This document shows positions 1 through 9,302 of a DNA stretch of 50,973 nt, piece after piece. The stretch is from NCBI GenBank assembly GCA_052274345.1, contig DAVZGP010000022.1, positions 1 to 50,973 on the forward strand, written 5' to 3'. The notes beneath the pieces were generated by a model. That model searched no databases. It was not told where the DNA came from and worked only from the letters and a program-made list of their open reading frames with translations. This DNA is from Clostridium_AD sp937920395. Lineage in GTDB: Bacteria > Bacillota > Clostridia > Clostridiales > Clostridiaceae. Each line of letters begins with the position of its first letter. The stretch's first letter is position 1. The position numbers and the translations under genes are program-made.

Positions 1-84
1 ATGGAAAAAATGGATAAGGTATTTAATAAAGAAGCTATTGATAATTTAAAAGGAGTGGAAAATAAAAATGGAAAATCCCTATGA
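1..84 (+). CDS. 3' end of an unidentified upstream gene (partial)
   Basis: An open frame runs from the window edge to a TGA at 82-84, giving 27 codons ending in KNGKSL. It overlaps the next gene by 17 nt, and the next gene's ribosome binding site (GGAGTGG near 52-58) lies inside it, which suggests translational coupling. The ATG at base 1 may be an internal methionine. The fragment is too short to identify. It could equally be a non-coding leader, so confidence is low. Confidence 0.4.
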   Translation: MEKMDKVFNKEAIDNLKGVENKNGKSL

Positions 85-700
85 AGTACTTGGTGTAAAA
101 GAAGGAACCTCCAAAGAAGATATTAAAAAAGCCTATAGAGAACTAGCAAAAAAATATCATCCTGATCAATATGGTAATAATCCATTAAAAGATTTGGCAG
201 AAGTTAAAATGAGAGAATTAAATGAAGCATATGATACGCTTATGAAGGGCAATGGATCTTCAAGCAATAACAGTTCTTCAAACAATTATAGTTCTTCTAA
301 TAATAATTCAAATTCAAATAATGACTATAATAACAACAATATATACCAATCTATTAGAATGGATATAAATAGTGGAAATCTACCCTCTGCTGAGCAAAAA
401 TTGGGCTCAATGAGCACCAAAAATGCTGAATGGAATTTTTTAATGGGAACAGTTCACCTAAAAAAGGGCTGGCATGATAGTGCTTATACTTTTATCAGCC
501 GTGCCTGCACTCAAGAACCAAATAATGTTGAATACAGACAATGTTTTAATCAACTAAATAATCAATCTTCAAATTATAGAAATAACTATTATGGCAGAAC
601 AAATAACAATGGTGGTGGCATGGGTAATATGTGTCTAAATCTTTGGTGTGCAGATAGCATTTGTGAATGTTTCGGAGGAGATCTTATTTCATGTTGTTAA
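68..700 (+). CDS. J-domain (DnaJ-like) protein
   Basis: A 210-aa protein with an N-terminal J domain (residues about 1-62) carrying the HPD tripeptide at 31-33, which stimulates DnaK ATPase. A Ser/Asn-only linker follows (about 62-95). The C-terminal half looks TPR-like (about 100-165), and the tail is cysteine-rich and ends in two cysteines. It lacks the Gly/Phe, zinc-finger and peptide-binding domains of DnaJ, so it is probably a specialised co-chaperone rather than the housekeeping DnaJ. The TPR-like and Cys-rich parts suggest client or membrane targeting, but the client is unknown. A good RBS lies upstream, and the next gene follows after 24 nt, so they probably form an operon. Confidence 0.85.
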   Translation: MENPYEVLGVKEGTSKEDIKKAYRELAKKYHPDQYGNNPLKDLAEVKMRELNEAYDTLMKGNGSSSNNSSSNNYSSSNNNSNSNNDYNNNNIYQSIRMDINSGNLPSAEQKLGSMSTKNAEWNFLMGTVHLKKGWHDSAYTFISRACTQEPNNVEYRQCFNQLNNQSSNYRNNYYGRTNNNGGGMGNMCLNLWCADSICECFGGDLISCC

Positions 701-724
701 ATCTATTTTATAGGAGATGATTTT

Positions 725-1228
725 ATGAAATCTAACCATATTGCTAAAGGTGGAATATTCGCAGCACTTAGTTTAATATTGCTATATTTATCTTCTGTTG
801 TACCTACAAATAGATTATCTATACTATGTATAGCTTCTTGCATTATTCCACTTTCCATTATGCTTACTGGAGTAAAGAATTCTGTTATCGTATATGGTGC
901 TGTTTCCATACTTAGTTTATTTATTATACCATCAAAGCTTATAGGTCTAAGCTATCTACTTATTTTTGGTTCATATGGTTTTGTAAAATATTATGTAGAA
1001 AAACTAAGAAATATTCCAGTAGAAATAATACTAAAGTTATTGTATTTTAATATAACCTCTGGCCTAATCGTATTTATATATAAAATGTTGTTTCTAAAAA
1101 TACCAAATATAAATATAAATATTTATTTGCTCCTTATCATTGTGGAAGTTGTGTTTGTAATCTATGATTATGCACTTACCGCTTTTATAGGCTATGCTAA
1201 TAAACATCTATTAAAAAAATTAAAATAA
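725..1228 (+). CDS. small integral membrane protein, unknown function
   Basis: A 167-aa, very hydrophobic protein with about five predicted transmembrane segments and a basic tail (KHLLKKLK). AGGAG lies 8 nt before the ATG. It is probably co-transcribed with the J-domain gene. The N-terminus (KGGIFAALSLILLYLS) resembles the start of small clostridial membrane proteins in general, but I see no catalytic or transport motif and assign no function. Confidence 0.75.
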   Translation: MKSNHIAKGGIFAALSLILLYLSSVVPTNRLSILCIASCIIPLSIMLTGVKNSVIVYGAVSILSLFIIPSKLIGLSYLLIFGSYGFVKYYVEKLRNIPVEIILKLLYFNITSGLIVFIYKMLFLKIPNININIYLLLIIVEVVFVIYDYALTAFIGYANKHLLKKLK

Positions 1229-1229
1229 A

Positions 1230-1263
1230 CAATACCATAAGTTCACACACACTCATGGTATTG
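1230..1263. terminator. hairpin after the J-domain operon, no clear U-tract
   Basis: A perfect 9-bp inverted repeat (1230-1238 with 1255-1263) and a 16-nt loop follow the membrane-protein stop codon at once. No T-run follows, so it is a weak intrinsic terminator at best. Its right arm overlaps the -35 box of the leuS promoter. Confidence 0.4.
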
Positions 1264-1289
1264 ACACAAAATTTTATTTAAATTATAAT
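1261..1289 (+). promoter_or_regulatory. sigma-A-type promoter of the leuS leader
   Basis: TTGACA at 1261-1266 and TATAAT at 1284-1289 with an exact 17-bp spacer match the consensus. Transcription would start near 1296 and produce a leader of roughly 380 nt in front of leuS. Confidence 0.8.
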
Positions 1290-1314
1290 GGATAATAATC
1301 CAGTAATAAGCAAA

Positions 1315-1580
1315 CACTAAAATAATAAATAGCTTTTATTAGGGGTATTAGTATTTATATCATTTTTAGAGAGCTGCTGTCAGCTGCAAAGCAGTAATGA
1401 TATTATATGAACTTACCTATGAACTTACTTGTAAGTATATACTTACATCATAAGTAAAAGCCTACTTGTAAAAACAAGTACGGTTAAAACCGTTATATTT
1501 GCAAGTGAGGTGTAAAACCTAACTAGAGTGGTACCGCGGAATATTTCTTTCGTCTCTTTCTTGAGATGGAAGTTTTTTTG
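1315..1580 (+). promoter_or_regulatory. T-box riboswitch, leuS leader (tRNA-Leu)
   Basis: The T-box sequence AGAGTGGTACCGCGG is at 1525-1539. It is followed by an intrinsic terminator: a 10-bp stem 1547-1556/1563-1572 and seven T at 1573-1579. Uncharged tRNA pairing with the T-box would favour the antiterminator and so leuS expression. The expected specifier context (GAA-codon-A) occurs with the leucine codon CTT at 1412-1414. The same TATGAACTTAC string is repeated about 12 nt later (CTT at 1424-1426), so the specifier is ambiguous by eye. The family is known to act this way; the tRNA assignment follows from the downstream gene. Confidence 0.93.
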
Positions 1581-1679
1581 TTTTACTATAATACATATTT
1601 TTACATGAATTAGCAAAAATCTAAATAGAAAAAATAATTAATCATATTTAATATTAAAAAATAGCAAGGAGGAATATTA

Positions 1680-4142
1680 ATGGCAAAATATAATACAGGC
1701 ATAGATGAAAAATGGCAACAAAAATGGGAAGATACTGACCTATACAAATTTGATGAAAATAACATTTCCAAAAAATTATATGTACTTGAAATGTTTTCTT
1801 ATCCATCCGGAAGCCAATTACATGCAGGACATTGGTTTAACTATGGCCCTGTAGATACTTGGGCTAGAATGAAGAGAATGCAAGGATATAATGTATTTCA
1901 GCCAATGGGTTTTGATGCTTTTGGTCTACCTGCTGAAAATTATGCAATAAAAACTGGCGTTCACCCTAAGGATTCTACAGATCAAAATATTAGTACTATG
2001 GAAACACAATTAAAGGCCATGGGAGCAATGTTTAATTGGGATCATGAAGTTGTAACTTGTCGACCTGATTATTATAAATGGACTCAATGGTTATTCTTAC
2101 AACTATTTAAAAAAGGTCTTGCTTACAGAAAAAAAGCGCCTGTAAATTGGTGCCCTAGCTGTAATACGGTACTTGCAAATGAACAGGTACTAGCTGATGG
2201 TTCTTGCGAGAGATGTGGCACTGAGGTTACTAAAAAGAACTTAACCCAGTGGTTCCTAAAAATTACGGACTATGCCGAGGAACTTTTAGATGACCTTGAA
2301 ACTTTAGATTGGCCTGAAAAAACTAAATCAATGCAAAAACATTGGATAGGCAAATCTACTGGTGCTGATGTTACTTTTAAGGTGTCAGATTCCGATGTAG
2401 ACTTTAGTGTATTCACAACAAGAATAGACACTCTATATGGCGTTTCATATGTAGTTATAGCTCCTGAGAATGATCTTGTTGAAATCCTTACTAAGGATGG
2501 ATATAAAGATTCTGTTGAGTCTTATAAATATGATGCTAGGAAACAAACTGATATAGAAAGACAGTCTATTTCAAGAGATAAAACCGGTGTATTTACAGGT
2601 TCTTATGCTATAAATCCTATAAATGGACGAAAAGTTCCGATTTGGGTTGCAGACTATGTTTTAAACACTTATGGAACTGGATGTGTAATGGCTGTTCCAG
2701 CTCATGATGATCGCGATTTTGCCTTCGCAACTAAATACAATTTACCTATCGAAAGAGTAATAGTTAGTTTTAAAAACAAGAATGAAGATGATGAAAAACT
2801 TCCTTATACTGAACATGGAAAAGTTATAAATAGTGAAGAATTTAATGGTTTATCCACAAATGACGCAAAAGAAGCAATAGTTAAAAAATTGGAAACCATG
2901 AACTTAGGAACAGGTAAGGTAAACTTTAGACTTCGTGATTGGTTAGTTTCAAGGCAAAGATATTGGGGTTCACCTATTCCAATAATTCATTGTGATAAAT
3001 GTGGAACTGTTCCAGTACCTGAGGATCAACTTCCTGTAGAACTACCTTATGATGTTGAATTTACACCAGATGGAGAATCACCTTTAGCTAAATGTGAAGA
3101 GTTTATTAATGTAACTTGTCCAGTTTGTGGTGGTCCTGCTCGTAGAGAAGCAGATACATTGGATACTTTTGTTTGTTCTTCTTTCTACCAATTTAGATAT
3201 GTAGATAATAAAAACAGTGAAAAAATCTTTGATAAAGACTTAGTAAACAAAATGCTTCCTGTAGACAAGTATGTTGGCGGACCTGAGCATGCATGTGGGC
3301 ATTTACTTTATTCAAGATTTATCACAAAAGCCCTTCGCGACATGGGATACTTAGACTTTGATGAACCGTTCCTATCACTTACTCATCAAGGTTTAATACT
3401 CGGAGAAGACGGACTAAAGATGAGTAAATCCAAAGGGAACACAATCTCACCAGACAAGTACATTAAAGAGTTTGGAGCAGATGTATTTAGAATGTACCTA
3501 ATGTTTGGTTTTAGTTATACCGATGGTGGTGCTTGGAGTGATGATGGTATAAAAGCTATATCAAGATTTGTTGATAGAATTGAAAGATCCATAGACACCG
3601 GAAGTGAAGAAATTTTAAAGAGAACTAATAATGTAACCTCTATGGGCGAAAATGAGAAAGAATTAAACTATTGGAGAAATTTCGCAATAAAAGGTGTTAC
3701 TGAAGATACCGAGAAACTTCAATTTAATACTTCAATCGCAAGACTTATGGAACTTACAAATGCTGTATCAAAATATGTTAATTACGAAACTATAAACAGT
3801 AAATTCTTAAAAGAAGTGCTCATAGATTATATTAAGCTTTTAGCTCCCTTTGCTCCTCACTTCTCAGAAGAAAAGTGGGAAACATTAGGTATGGATTATT
3901 CTGTATTTAATCAGAGTTGGCCTACCTTTGATGAGAACGCACTTATTAAAGACGAGGTAGAGATTGCCATTCAAATAAATGGTAAAATCAAATCCAGAAT
4001 AACTATAGCACAAGGTTTAGATGAAGAAAGTATAAAACAAGCAGCTTTAAATGATAAAACATTCATTGCCGCTCTTGAAGGTAAAACTGTACGCAAGGTT
4101 ATTGTAATCAAAGGACGACTAGTTAATATAGTAGTTTCTTAA
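1680..4142 (+). CDS. leuS: leucyl-tRNA synthetase
   Basis: An 820-aa class Ia synthetase that charges tRNA-Leu. The HIGH motif appears as HAGH at residues 48-51 and KMSKS is at 580-584. A zinc-type Cys cluster (CPSC...CERC, about 158-180) and the inserted CP1 editing domain (about 220-400) lie between them. The length matches bacterial LeuRS. The start follows a strong AAGGAGG. Expression is controlled by the T-box leader just upstream, and the gene is monocistronic because a strong terminator follows directly. Confidence 0.98.
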   Translation: MAKYNTGIDEKWQQKWEDTDLYKFDENNISKKLYVLEMFSYPSGSQLHAGHWFNYGPVDTWARMKRMQGYNVFQPMGFDAFGLPAENYAIKTGVHPKDSTDQNISTMETQLKAMGAMFNWDHEVVTCRPDYYKWTQWLFLQLFKKGLAYRKKAPVNWCPSCNTVLANEQVLADGSCERCGTEVTKKNLTQWFLKITDYAEELLDDLETLDWPEKTKSMQKHWIGKSTGADVTFKVSDSDVDFSVFTTRIDTLYGVSYVVIAPENDLVEILTKDGYKDSVESYKYDARKQTDIERQSISRDKTGVFTGSYAINPINGRKVPIWVADYVLNTYGTGCVMAVPAHDDRDFAFATKYNLPIERVIVSFKNKNEDDEKLPYTEHGKVINSEEFNGLSTNDAKEAIVKKLETMNLGTGKVNFRLRDWLVSRQRYWGSPIPIIHCDKCGTVPVPEDQLPVELPYDVEFTPDGESPLAKCEEFINVTCPVCGGPARREADTLDTFVCSSFYQFRYVDNKNSEKIFDKDLVNKMLPVDKYVGGPEHACGHLLYSRFITKALRDMGYLDFDEPFLSLTHQGLILGEDGLKMSKSKGNTISPDKYIKEFGADVFRMYLMFGFSYTDGGAWSDDGIKAISRFVDRIERSIDTGSEEILKRTNNVTSMGENEKELNYWRNFAIKGVTEDTEKLQFNTSIARLMELTNAVSKYVNYETINSKFLKEVLIDYIKLLAPFAPHFSEEKWETLGMDYSVFNQSWPTFDENALIKDEVEIAIQINGKIKSRITIAQGLDEESIKQAALNDKTFIAALEGKTVRKVIVIKGRLVNIVVS

Positions 4143-4144
4143 AA

Positions 4145-4184
4145 AAAAGGGAGTAGAACATTTTAAAATGTTCTACTCCCTTTT
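4145..4184. terminator. bidirectional intrinsic terminator between leuS and the alarmone synthetase gene
   Basis: A perfect 16-bp stem (4145-4160/4169-4184) with an 8-nt loop is flanked by A-runs on one side and T-runs on the other. It can terminate both convergent genes. The minus-strand stop codon lies only a few bases away, at 4189. Confidence 0.9.
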
Positions 4185-4188
4185 ATTA

Positions 4189-4980
4189 TTACGCCTTATA
4201 CATGTCTAATGTTTTTTGAGTTGCACGAAGTAAACTACTAAGCTCAAAAACTTCTCCTTCTTCTAATAACTTATTTATTTGTTCTCTATACCTAGTTGCC
4301 TCAGCTAATTTACCGAGAGATGATAACATAAGTATATTATTCATTATATCCGAAACCAAATTAGATTTTACCTCAAATAATTTTTGTGCATCCTTAATTT
4401 CATCTTTAATTTCGAGCATTTGTTCATCTAGTTGAAATGCCGCATCTGCTGCATTTTTAAGTTTTTTTCTTATATATTCTGGAATATCATGCTTATATTT
4501 ATAATTTAAAGAATGCTCAACCGTAGCCCAAAAATTCATTGCAAGTGTCCTAATTTGGAATTCTGCTAGTATTTCAGTTTGACCGCCCGCTAAGTTCACA
4601 GGATACTTTATAATCATATGATAACTTCTATACCCGCTACCTTTTACATTTGCAACATAATCTTTTTCATAAACTATCTGCATATCACGTCGCTTGCGAA
4701 TTAAGTTTACCACTTTATCAATATCATCTACAAATTGACACATTATTCTTATTCCAGCTATATCCTCCATCTCAAACTCAATTCTATCCAAAGGAATACC
4801 GAATTTATTAGCTTTTTCAAGTATGCTAGATATTTCTTTAACTCTCCCTGTAACAAATTCTATTGGTGAATAGTCATTTTTTCGCCTATATTCTCGCCTT
4901 ATACTTCTAAACTTTACTTTTAACTCCTCCACGCCCTGTTCATAAGGGATTAAAAATCTTTTCCACTCTCTTATTGCCAT
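4189..4980 (-). CDS. small alarmone synthetase (GTP pyrophosphokinase, RelQ/YjbM-like)
   Basis: A 263-aa protein with the RelA/SpoT synthetase fold but no HD hydrolase, TGS or ACT domain. Visible motifs are EDIAGIR (72-78), GYRSYH (116-121) and the EFQIRT signature (140-145) followed by WATVEHSLNYKY. The family transfers pyrophosphate from ATP to GDP/GTP to make (p)ppGpp. The C-terminal third is helical and charged, as in tetrameric RelQ-type enzymes, but the protein is about 50 aa longer than B. subtilis YjbM. The RBS AAGGA lies before the ATG. It stands alone and converges on leuS. Synthetase activity is well supported; which subclass is an inference. Confidence 0.9.
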   Translation of the reverse strand: MAIREWKRFLIPYEQGVEELKVKFRSIRREYRRKNDYSPIEFVTGRVKEISSILEKANKFGIPLDRIEFEMEDIAGIRIMCQFVDDIDKVVNLIRKRRDMQIVYEKDYVANVKGSGYRSYHMIIKYPVNLAGGQTEILAEFQIRTLAMNFWATVEHSLNYKYKHDIPEYIRKKLKNAADAAFQLDEQMLEIKDEIKDAQKLFEVKSNLVSDIMNNILMLSSLGKLAEATRYREQINKLLEEGEVFELSSLLRATQKTLDMYKA

Positions 4981-5222
4981 GTTCTCAGTCCTTTACATAA
5001 AATTTCATATACCTTCTTTTAAGGTTTATAATTAACATCTCAGACTATTTTGGTTATGGTTTACATTAATATTATATTTGTATTAATTTTCTGTTATAAT
5101 TAATTTACTACTAAATTACTATAATATCAATTTATTAAGTAAAATATAGTAATTTATATATCTGGTTATCCACATAAAATAATTTATTGCTCTTAGTTAT
5201 ACACATTGTACTAACTTATGTT

Positions 5223-5912
5223 TTATTCTAATATTTTTAAAGGATCAAAATTTAAATAATCACAGGAAGTTACTATATATTCAACACCCTCTATATTTCC
5301 TTCATATAACCTACTTAAAGATGGTCCATGTAAGTGACCATAAATTACTTTTGAAACATTATATTCTTTTACTATACTTATAAGTTCAGTTTCCTCAAAC
5401 TTATCATTAGAAGGTGGATAGTGAAGCATTACAATAAATTTCTTATATCCACCCTTAACTGCTGCATCTAATGAAATTCGTAGTCTTATCAATTCTCTAT
5501 TATATATTTTTTCATCATGAATAGAAAATTTTGTTGATCCAGGGCAATTCCATCCCCTCGTCCCACATATAGCAACATCATTATAATTAAAAAAGTTGTT
5601 TTGAATAAAATCCATATCCACGTAGAGAGTATTAAGCTTTGTTATACTACTCCACCAATAATCATGATTTCCTTTGATAAGTATTTTTCTACCCGGGAGC
5701 TCATGAATCCAATCTAAATCGGCCATCCCCTCAGACATATGCATGGACCATGAAATATCTCCTGCAATTAGCACCGTATCCTCAGGCAAAATTTTACTAA
5801 TCCAATTGTTTTTTATTTTCACATGATGGTTGCTCCATTTTTCTCCAAATATATCCATGGGTTTATCTGAATTGATCGCTAAATGAAGATCTGATATTGC
5901 CCACAACGCCAT
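5223..5912 (-). CDS. metallophosphoesterase (calcineurin-like)
   Basis: 229 aa from the chosen ATG at 5912, which follows AGGAGG by 6 nt. An in-frame TTG 18 nt upstream would put the RBS inside the gene and is rejected. The full set of metal-binding motifs is present: DLH near residues 8-10, GDISW, GNHDYWW and a C-terminal GHLHG. The family hydrolyses phosphoesters with a dinuclear metal centre, but the substrate cannot be told from the sequence. It is the last gene of a minus-strand operon after the FlhB-like gene (about 45-nt gap). Nothing links it to flagella apart from that position. Confidence 0.9.
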   Translation of the reverse strand: MALWAISDLHLAINSDKPMDIFGEKWSNHHVKIKNNWISKILPEDTVLIAGDISWSMHMSEGMADLDWIHELPGRKILIKGNHDYWWSSITKLNTLYVDMDFIQNNFFNYNDVAICGTRGWNCPGSTKFSIHDEKIYNRELIRLRISLDAAVKGGYKKFIVMLHYPPSNDKFEETELISIVKEYNVSKVIYGHLHGPSLSRLYEGNIEGVEYIVTSCDYLNFDPLKILE

Positions 5913-5957
5913 AATATACCTCCTAAACAACTACACTGTATTGTTTTATTATAAATT

Positions 5958-6224
5958 CTAATTTTTTTTCATTGATCTATCTATATCCATAACATAAGCA
6001 ATGACCTTTGCGATTGCATCATATAATTCTACTGGTATTTCGGATCCTATATCAACATTTGATAACAGATTCGCTAATTCTTCATTTTGTACTATAGCCA
6101 CCTTGCTCTCCTCGGCTGTTTTAATAATTTCATCTGCAATATAACCGATTCCACCTGCTGTTATTATAGGCGCATCATACCCATTTTCATACTTTATTGC
6201 AGTAGCCTTTTTTATCTTTTTCAT
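5958..6224 (-). CDS. soluble FlhB C-terminal-like protein (FlhX/YlqH type)
   Basis: 88 aa from the ATG at 6224, whose RBS (GAGGTG) lies 7 nt upstream. An ATG 15 nt earlier has no RBS. The protein aligns with the cytoplasmic domain of FlhB/YscU export-switch proteins: the AIKYENGYDAPIITAGG and VDIGSEIPVELYDAIAKVIAYV regions match the family. It has no transmembrane part and no NPTH autocleavage site. Such stand-alone domains (B. subtilis YlqH) usually follow a FliK-like gene, as here, 46 nt downstream of one. A role in secretion-substrate switching is an inference. Confidence 0.85.
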   Translation of the reverse strand: MKKIKKATAIKYENGYDAPIITAGGIGYIADEIIKTAEESKVAIVQNEELANLLSNVDIGSEIPVELYDAIAKVIAYVMDIDRSMKKN

Positions 6225-6270
6225 TTTAACACACCTCATATGCTAATCGTCTTAAAACACCTTAATTATA

Positions 6271-7863
6271 TTATACCTTTATATTGATACCATTAAAACT
6301 TCTATCATTAAAAAATTTCCCACACTCTGCTAATGTAAACTCGTTACTCTTGTTATTTACATTAATGCTAACTCTATAACTCAGGCTGGATAAATCTTCA
6401 ATTAATTTTTCCGTACTAATATCTAAAACTTTAACAAAAAGTTTATCGCAGTTAATATCAACATTCATACTACTATTATTAATTTTAATATAGGCATCCA
6501 CTGTACCCATATTTATTGTTTTTATACTCGTAGCAATTTTTACATTTGTACTATCAATCTTTTTACCTTTTTGTCTGTCATCTTTAATGATTAATTTAAG
6601 TTGATATTCATCACTCTTAACATTTATAGGTAAATCCAAATAATAATACTGCTGTGAAATAGTATTAAATAATTTTATATCATTTAGTTTTCCATTAAAC
6701 ATATCCATAACCTTCTCATAAGTCTCTGGTTTAATGTTAAGCTTATTTTGAATAATATCTTTAACTATATCTTTAATCTCGCCTGTCTTTAATTTTATTT
6801 GCTCCTTAATGAGAATATCTGTAGTTGTTTTCGTTATCTCTTTTTCCACATTGTCTATAACTTTTTTATCTATATCTGAAAAGTTTAATTCTTTTTTTAT
6901 CATATTTATAATTTCATTAAATGAATTGTTTTTACTATACCCCTTAACATTATTATTTGTAGAGTTTTTACTATCTATTTTGCTTTCACTAACAGTAACT
7001 TTATCCAACTTATTTAAATTGGTGATTTTATCCAATGGTTGTGTCTTATTATTTATTATCTCATTATTTTTACCCATCATAATAATATTATCCTGATTTT
7101 GACTTATTAATGGTGGCTTAATTGTACCTTGTATATCTTTATTTTCTCCATTATCTAATAAATAGTTACTAATTTCTTTTAAATTGCTATATATAGCTGA
7201 ATCGCCCTTAAATAATTTTATAAAGCTTTCAAGATTGTCCTTAGTCAGTCCAATATTATTTTCTTTAAATAATAATATCTCATCAACTTCTAAATTTTTC
7301 AAAGCTACGAAAAAGTTTTTTAATACCTTTGTTATTTCAATTGCTTTATCACTACTTGGCTCAATATTTCTACTTTCAATATATTTACTAATAAAACTAT
7401 CCTCTTTTTCCTCATTCAACGATATTTTCCCTTTAAAATCAAGCAAATTTTTTATATCAATTATATTCTCCTTAATTAAAGGCATATCGTGTTTTATCAT
7501 TTTTTCAAAAAGCAACGCATCTGTTTTGTCAGCACTTAATGATTTTCCGTTCTCATTGTCTTTTAAAATATCATTTACTACATTTTTATCATCTTCATGC
7601 ATTAGCTTTATTTTAAGTTTCCCCTCTTCGAATCCTTCTACTTCAAAATTCAACACACTTTCGTTAGTTCCTTGTTCTAGTGGCTTATCTAGCTTAGCCG
7701 CAAATTGCCATCCATCTAATAATTTTAAATTTACTTCTCCCTTTTGCTGATCTACACTTACTATTCTCGCATTAAATTTTTCTCCAGCTTGAAATGATAT
7801 TTTACTAAAAGTTTTTTTAGATAAAGGTTTCTGCAAAATTGGGTTATTGCCGATTATAGCCAT
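6271..7863 (-). CDS. FliK-like (YlqG-type) protein
   Basis: A 530-aa, Lys/Asn-rich protein. The N-terminal segment (about 15-95) is a small beta-rich domain. The middle is low in complexity and probably unstructured. The C-terminal about 120 residues (YYYLDLPINV... to the end) resemble the hook-length-control (Flg_hook) domain. Paired with a soluble FlhB-like gene directly downstream it matches the ylqG-ylqH arrangement of Bacillus. The start follows GGGAGGTGG. It heads the three-gene operon. The hook-length homology is by eye and weak, and the function is not proven even for the Bacillus pair. Confidence 0.7.
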   Translation of the reverse strand: MAIIGNNPILQKPLSKKTFSKISFQAGEKFNARIVSVDQQKGEVNLKLLDGWQFAAKLDKPLEQGTNESVLNFEVEGFEEGKLKIKLMHEDDKNVVNDILKDNENGKSLSADKTDALLFEKMIKHDMPLIKENIIDIKNLLDFKGKISLNEEKEDSFISKYIESRNIEPSSDKAIEITKVLKNFFVALKNLEVDEILLFKENNIGLTKDNLESFIKLFKGDSAIYSNLKEISNYLLDNGENKDIQGTIKPPLISQNQDNIIMMGKNNEIINNKTQPLDKITNLNKLDKVTVSESKIDSKNSTNNNVKGYSKNNSFNEIINMIKKELNFSDIDKKVIDNVEKEITKTTTDILIKEQIKLKTGEIKDIVKDIIQNKLNIKPETYEKVMDMFNGKLNDIKLFNTISQQYYYLDLPINVKSDEYQLKLIIKDDRQKGKKIDSTNVKIATSIKTINMGTVDAYIKINNSSMNVDINCDKLFVKVLDISTEKLIEDLSSLSYRVSINVNNKSNEFTLAECGKFFNDRSFNGINIKV

Positions 7864-7994
7864 AAGCCACCTCCCATTTATTTAAATTACTAATATTAAA
7901 AAAGTCATCAATATTTTATTATCGTACATAAACTTTTTTTTTGAAGGGGATACAAATAATTTTCTATAAATTGTTAATTGCCCGCTTAAAAACA

Positions 7995-8030
7995 AAAACA
8001 AAGCTAAAATATAAATTTTAACTTTGTTTT
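7995..8030 (-). terminator. intrinsic terminator of tyrS
   Basis: On the minus strand a 16-nt stem with one mismatch (8015-8030 with 7995-8010) has a 4-nt loop and is followed by a T-rich stretch. It lies 10 nt after the tyrS stop codon. Confidence 0.75.
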
Positions 8031-8039
8031 GGGAATCTT

Positions 8040-9260
8040 TTATTCAATAATCAAAGAATAATACTTTTTCTTTCCTTTTTTAATTAGTACTTTTCCATCT
8101 TGAAAATCAGTATCTACTAGTGTTGCATTTTTATCTTCGATCCTTTTATCATTAATAGTTAGACCACCTTGCTCAATTAGCCTTCTAGCTTCTGCTTTTG
8201 AAGGTAACACTTTAGTGTAGACTAATATATCCATTATGCCTGCCCCTAGCATGCTTTTAGGGATAGATACCATAGGTACGTTACTCATATCTACTCCAGC
8301 ACCAAACAATGCCTGTGCTGCGCTTTGAGCCTTCATTGCTTCTTCTTCACCATGGATAAGTTTTGTAACCTCAAAAGCTAAAACCTTTTTACCCTCATTA
8401 ATTTCTTCACCTTTTAAAGCACAGAGCCTTTTGATTTCGTCCATTGGTACAAAAGTAAGTAGGGCTAAACATTTTTCCACAGATGAATCTTCTATATTTC
8501 TCCAGTATTGATAAAAATCATATGGAGATGTTTTATTTGCATCAAGCCATAAGGCACCATTTTCCGTTTTACCCATTTTTTTACCTTCGCTATTTGTTAA
8601 CAATGTACATGTCATTCCATAAGAAGCTTTACTTTCTTTTTTTCTTATAAGTTCCATACCAGCAATAATGTTCGACCATTGATCGTCTCCACCTAATTGC
8701 ATAGTACATCCGTATTTTTGATTTAATACTAAGAAATCATATCCTTGCATAAGCATATAATTAAACTCAAGGAATGATAGCCCTTTTTCTAATCTCTGTT
8801 TAAAACATTCAGCGGCGAGCATCCTATTCACTGAAAAATGTGCTCCTATATCCCTTATAAAATCCACATAATTTAAATTTAATAACCAGTTTGCATTATT
8901 TTCAAGTATCGCTTTATCATCCTTAAAATCTATAAGCCTTGATAATTGAGATTTTATGCATGATATATTATGATCAATCTCTTCCTTTGATAACATTTTC
9001 CTCATATCTGTTTTACCAGATGGATCCCCTATCATAGCAGTTCCTCCACCAACTAAAGCTATAGGCCTATGCCCCGCCCTTTGCATATGTGCCATAAACA
9101 TCATAGCAATAAAATGACCAATATGTAGACTATCTGCTGTTGGATCAAATCCTATATAAAAAGTTACCTTTTCTTCTCCTAATATTTTTTTAATTTCATC
9201 CTCGTGAGTAAGTTGTTTTATGTACCCTCTTTCTACAAGTGTATCATATACATTTTCCAT
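8040..9260 (-). CDS. tyrS: tyrosyl-tRNA synthetase
   Basis: A 406-aa class Ic synthetase. HIGH is at residues 46-49 and the KMSKS equivalent reads KMGKT (228-232), the form typical of one bacterial TyrRS branch. QLGGDDQWSN near 190-200 contacts tyrosine and ATP. The C-terminal S4-like RNA-binding domain begins near residue 340 (RLIEQGGLTIN). The RBS GGAGG precedes the ATG. Expression is set by a T-box leader upstream, and the gene is monocistronic. Confidence 0.97.
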   Translation of the reverse strand: MENVYDTLVERGYIKQLTHEDEIKKILGEEKVTFYIGFDPTADSLHIGHFIAMMFMAHMQRAGHRPIALVGGGTAMIGDPSGKTDMRKMLSKEEIDHNISCIKSQLSRLIDFKDDKAILENNANWLLNLNYVDFIRDIGAHFSVNRMLAAECFKQRLEKGLSFLEFNYMLMQGYDFLVLNQKYGCTMQLGGDDQWSNIIAGMELIRKKESKASYGMTCTLLTNSEGKKMGKTENGALWLDANKTSPYDFYQYWRNIEDSSVEKCLALLTFVPMDEIKRLCALKGEEINEGKKVLAFEVTKLIHGEEEAMKAQSAAQALFGAGVDMSNVPMVSIPKSMLGAGIMDILVYTKVLPSKAEARRLIEQGGLTINDKRIEDKNATLVDTDFQDGKVLIKKGKKKYYSLIIE

Positions 9261-9302
9261 ATTTTATTCCTCCATATTTTAGTTTTCATTTATTTTTTGA
9301 AA

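Noticed and set aside
703..909. 68-codon minus-strand frame
   Set aside because: Antisense to the start of the membrane protein gene, no RBS, unlike any family.
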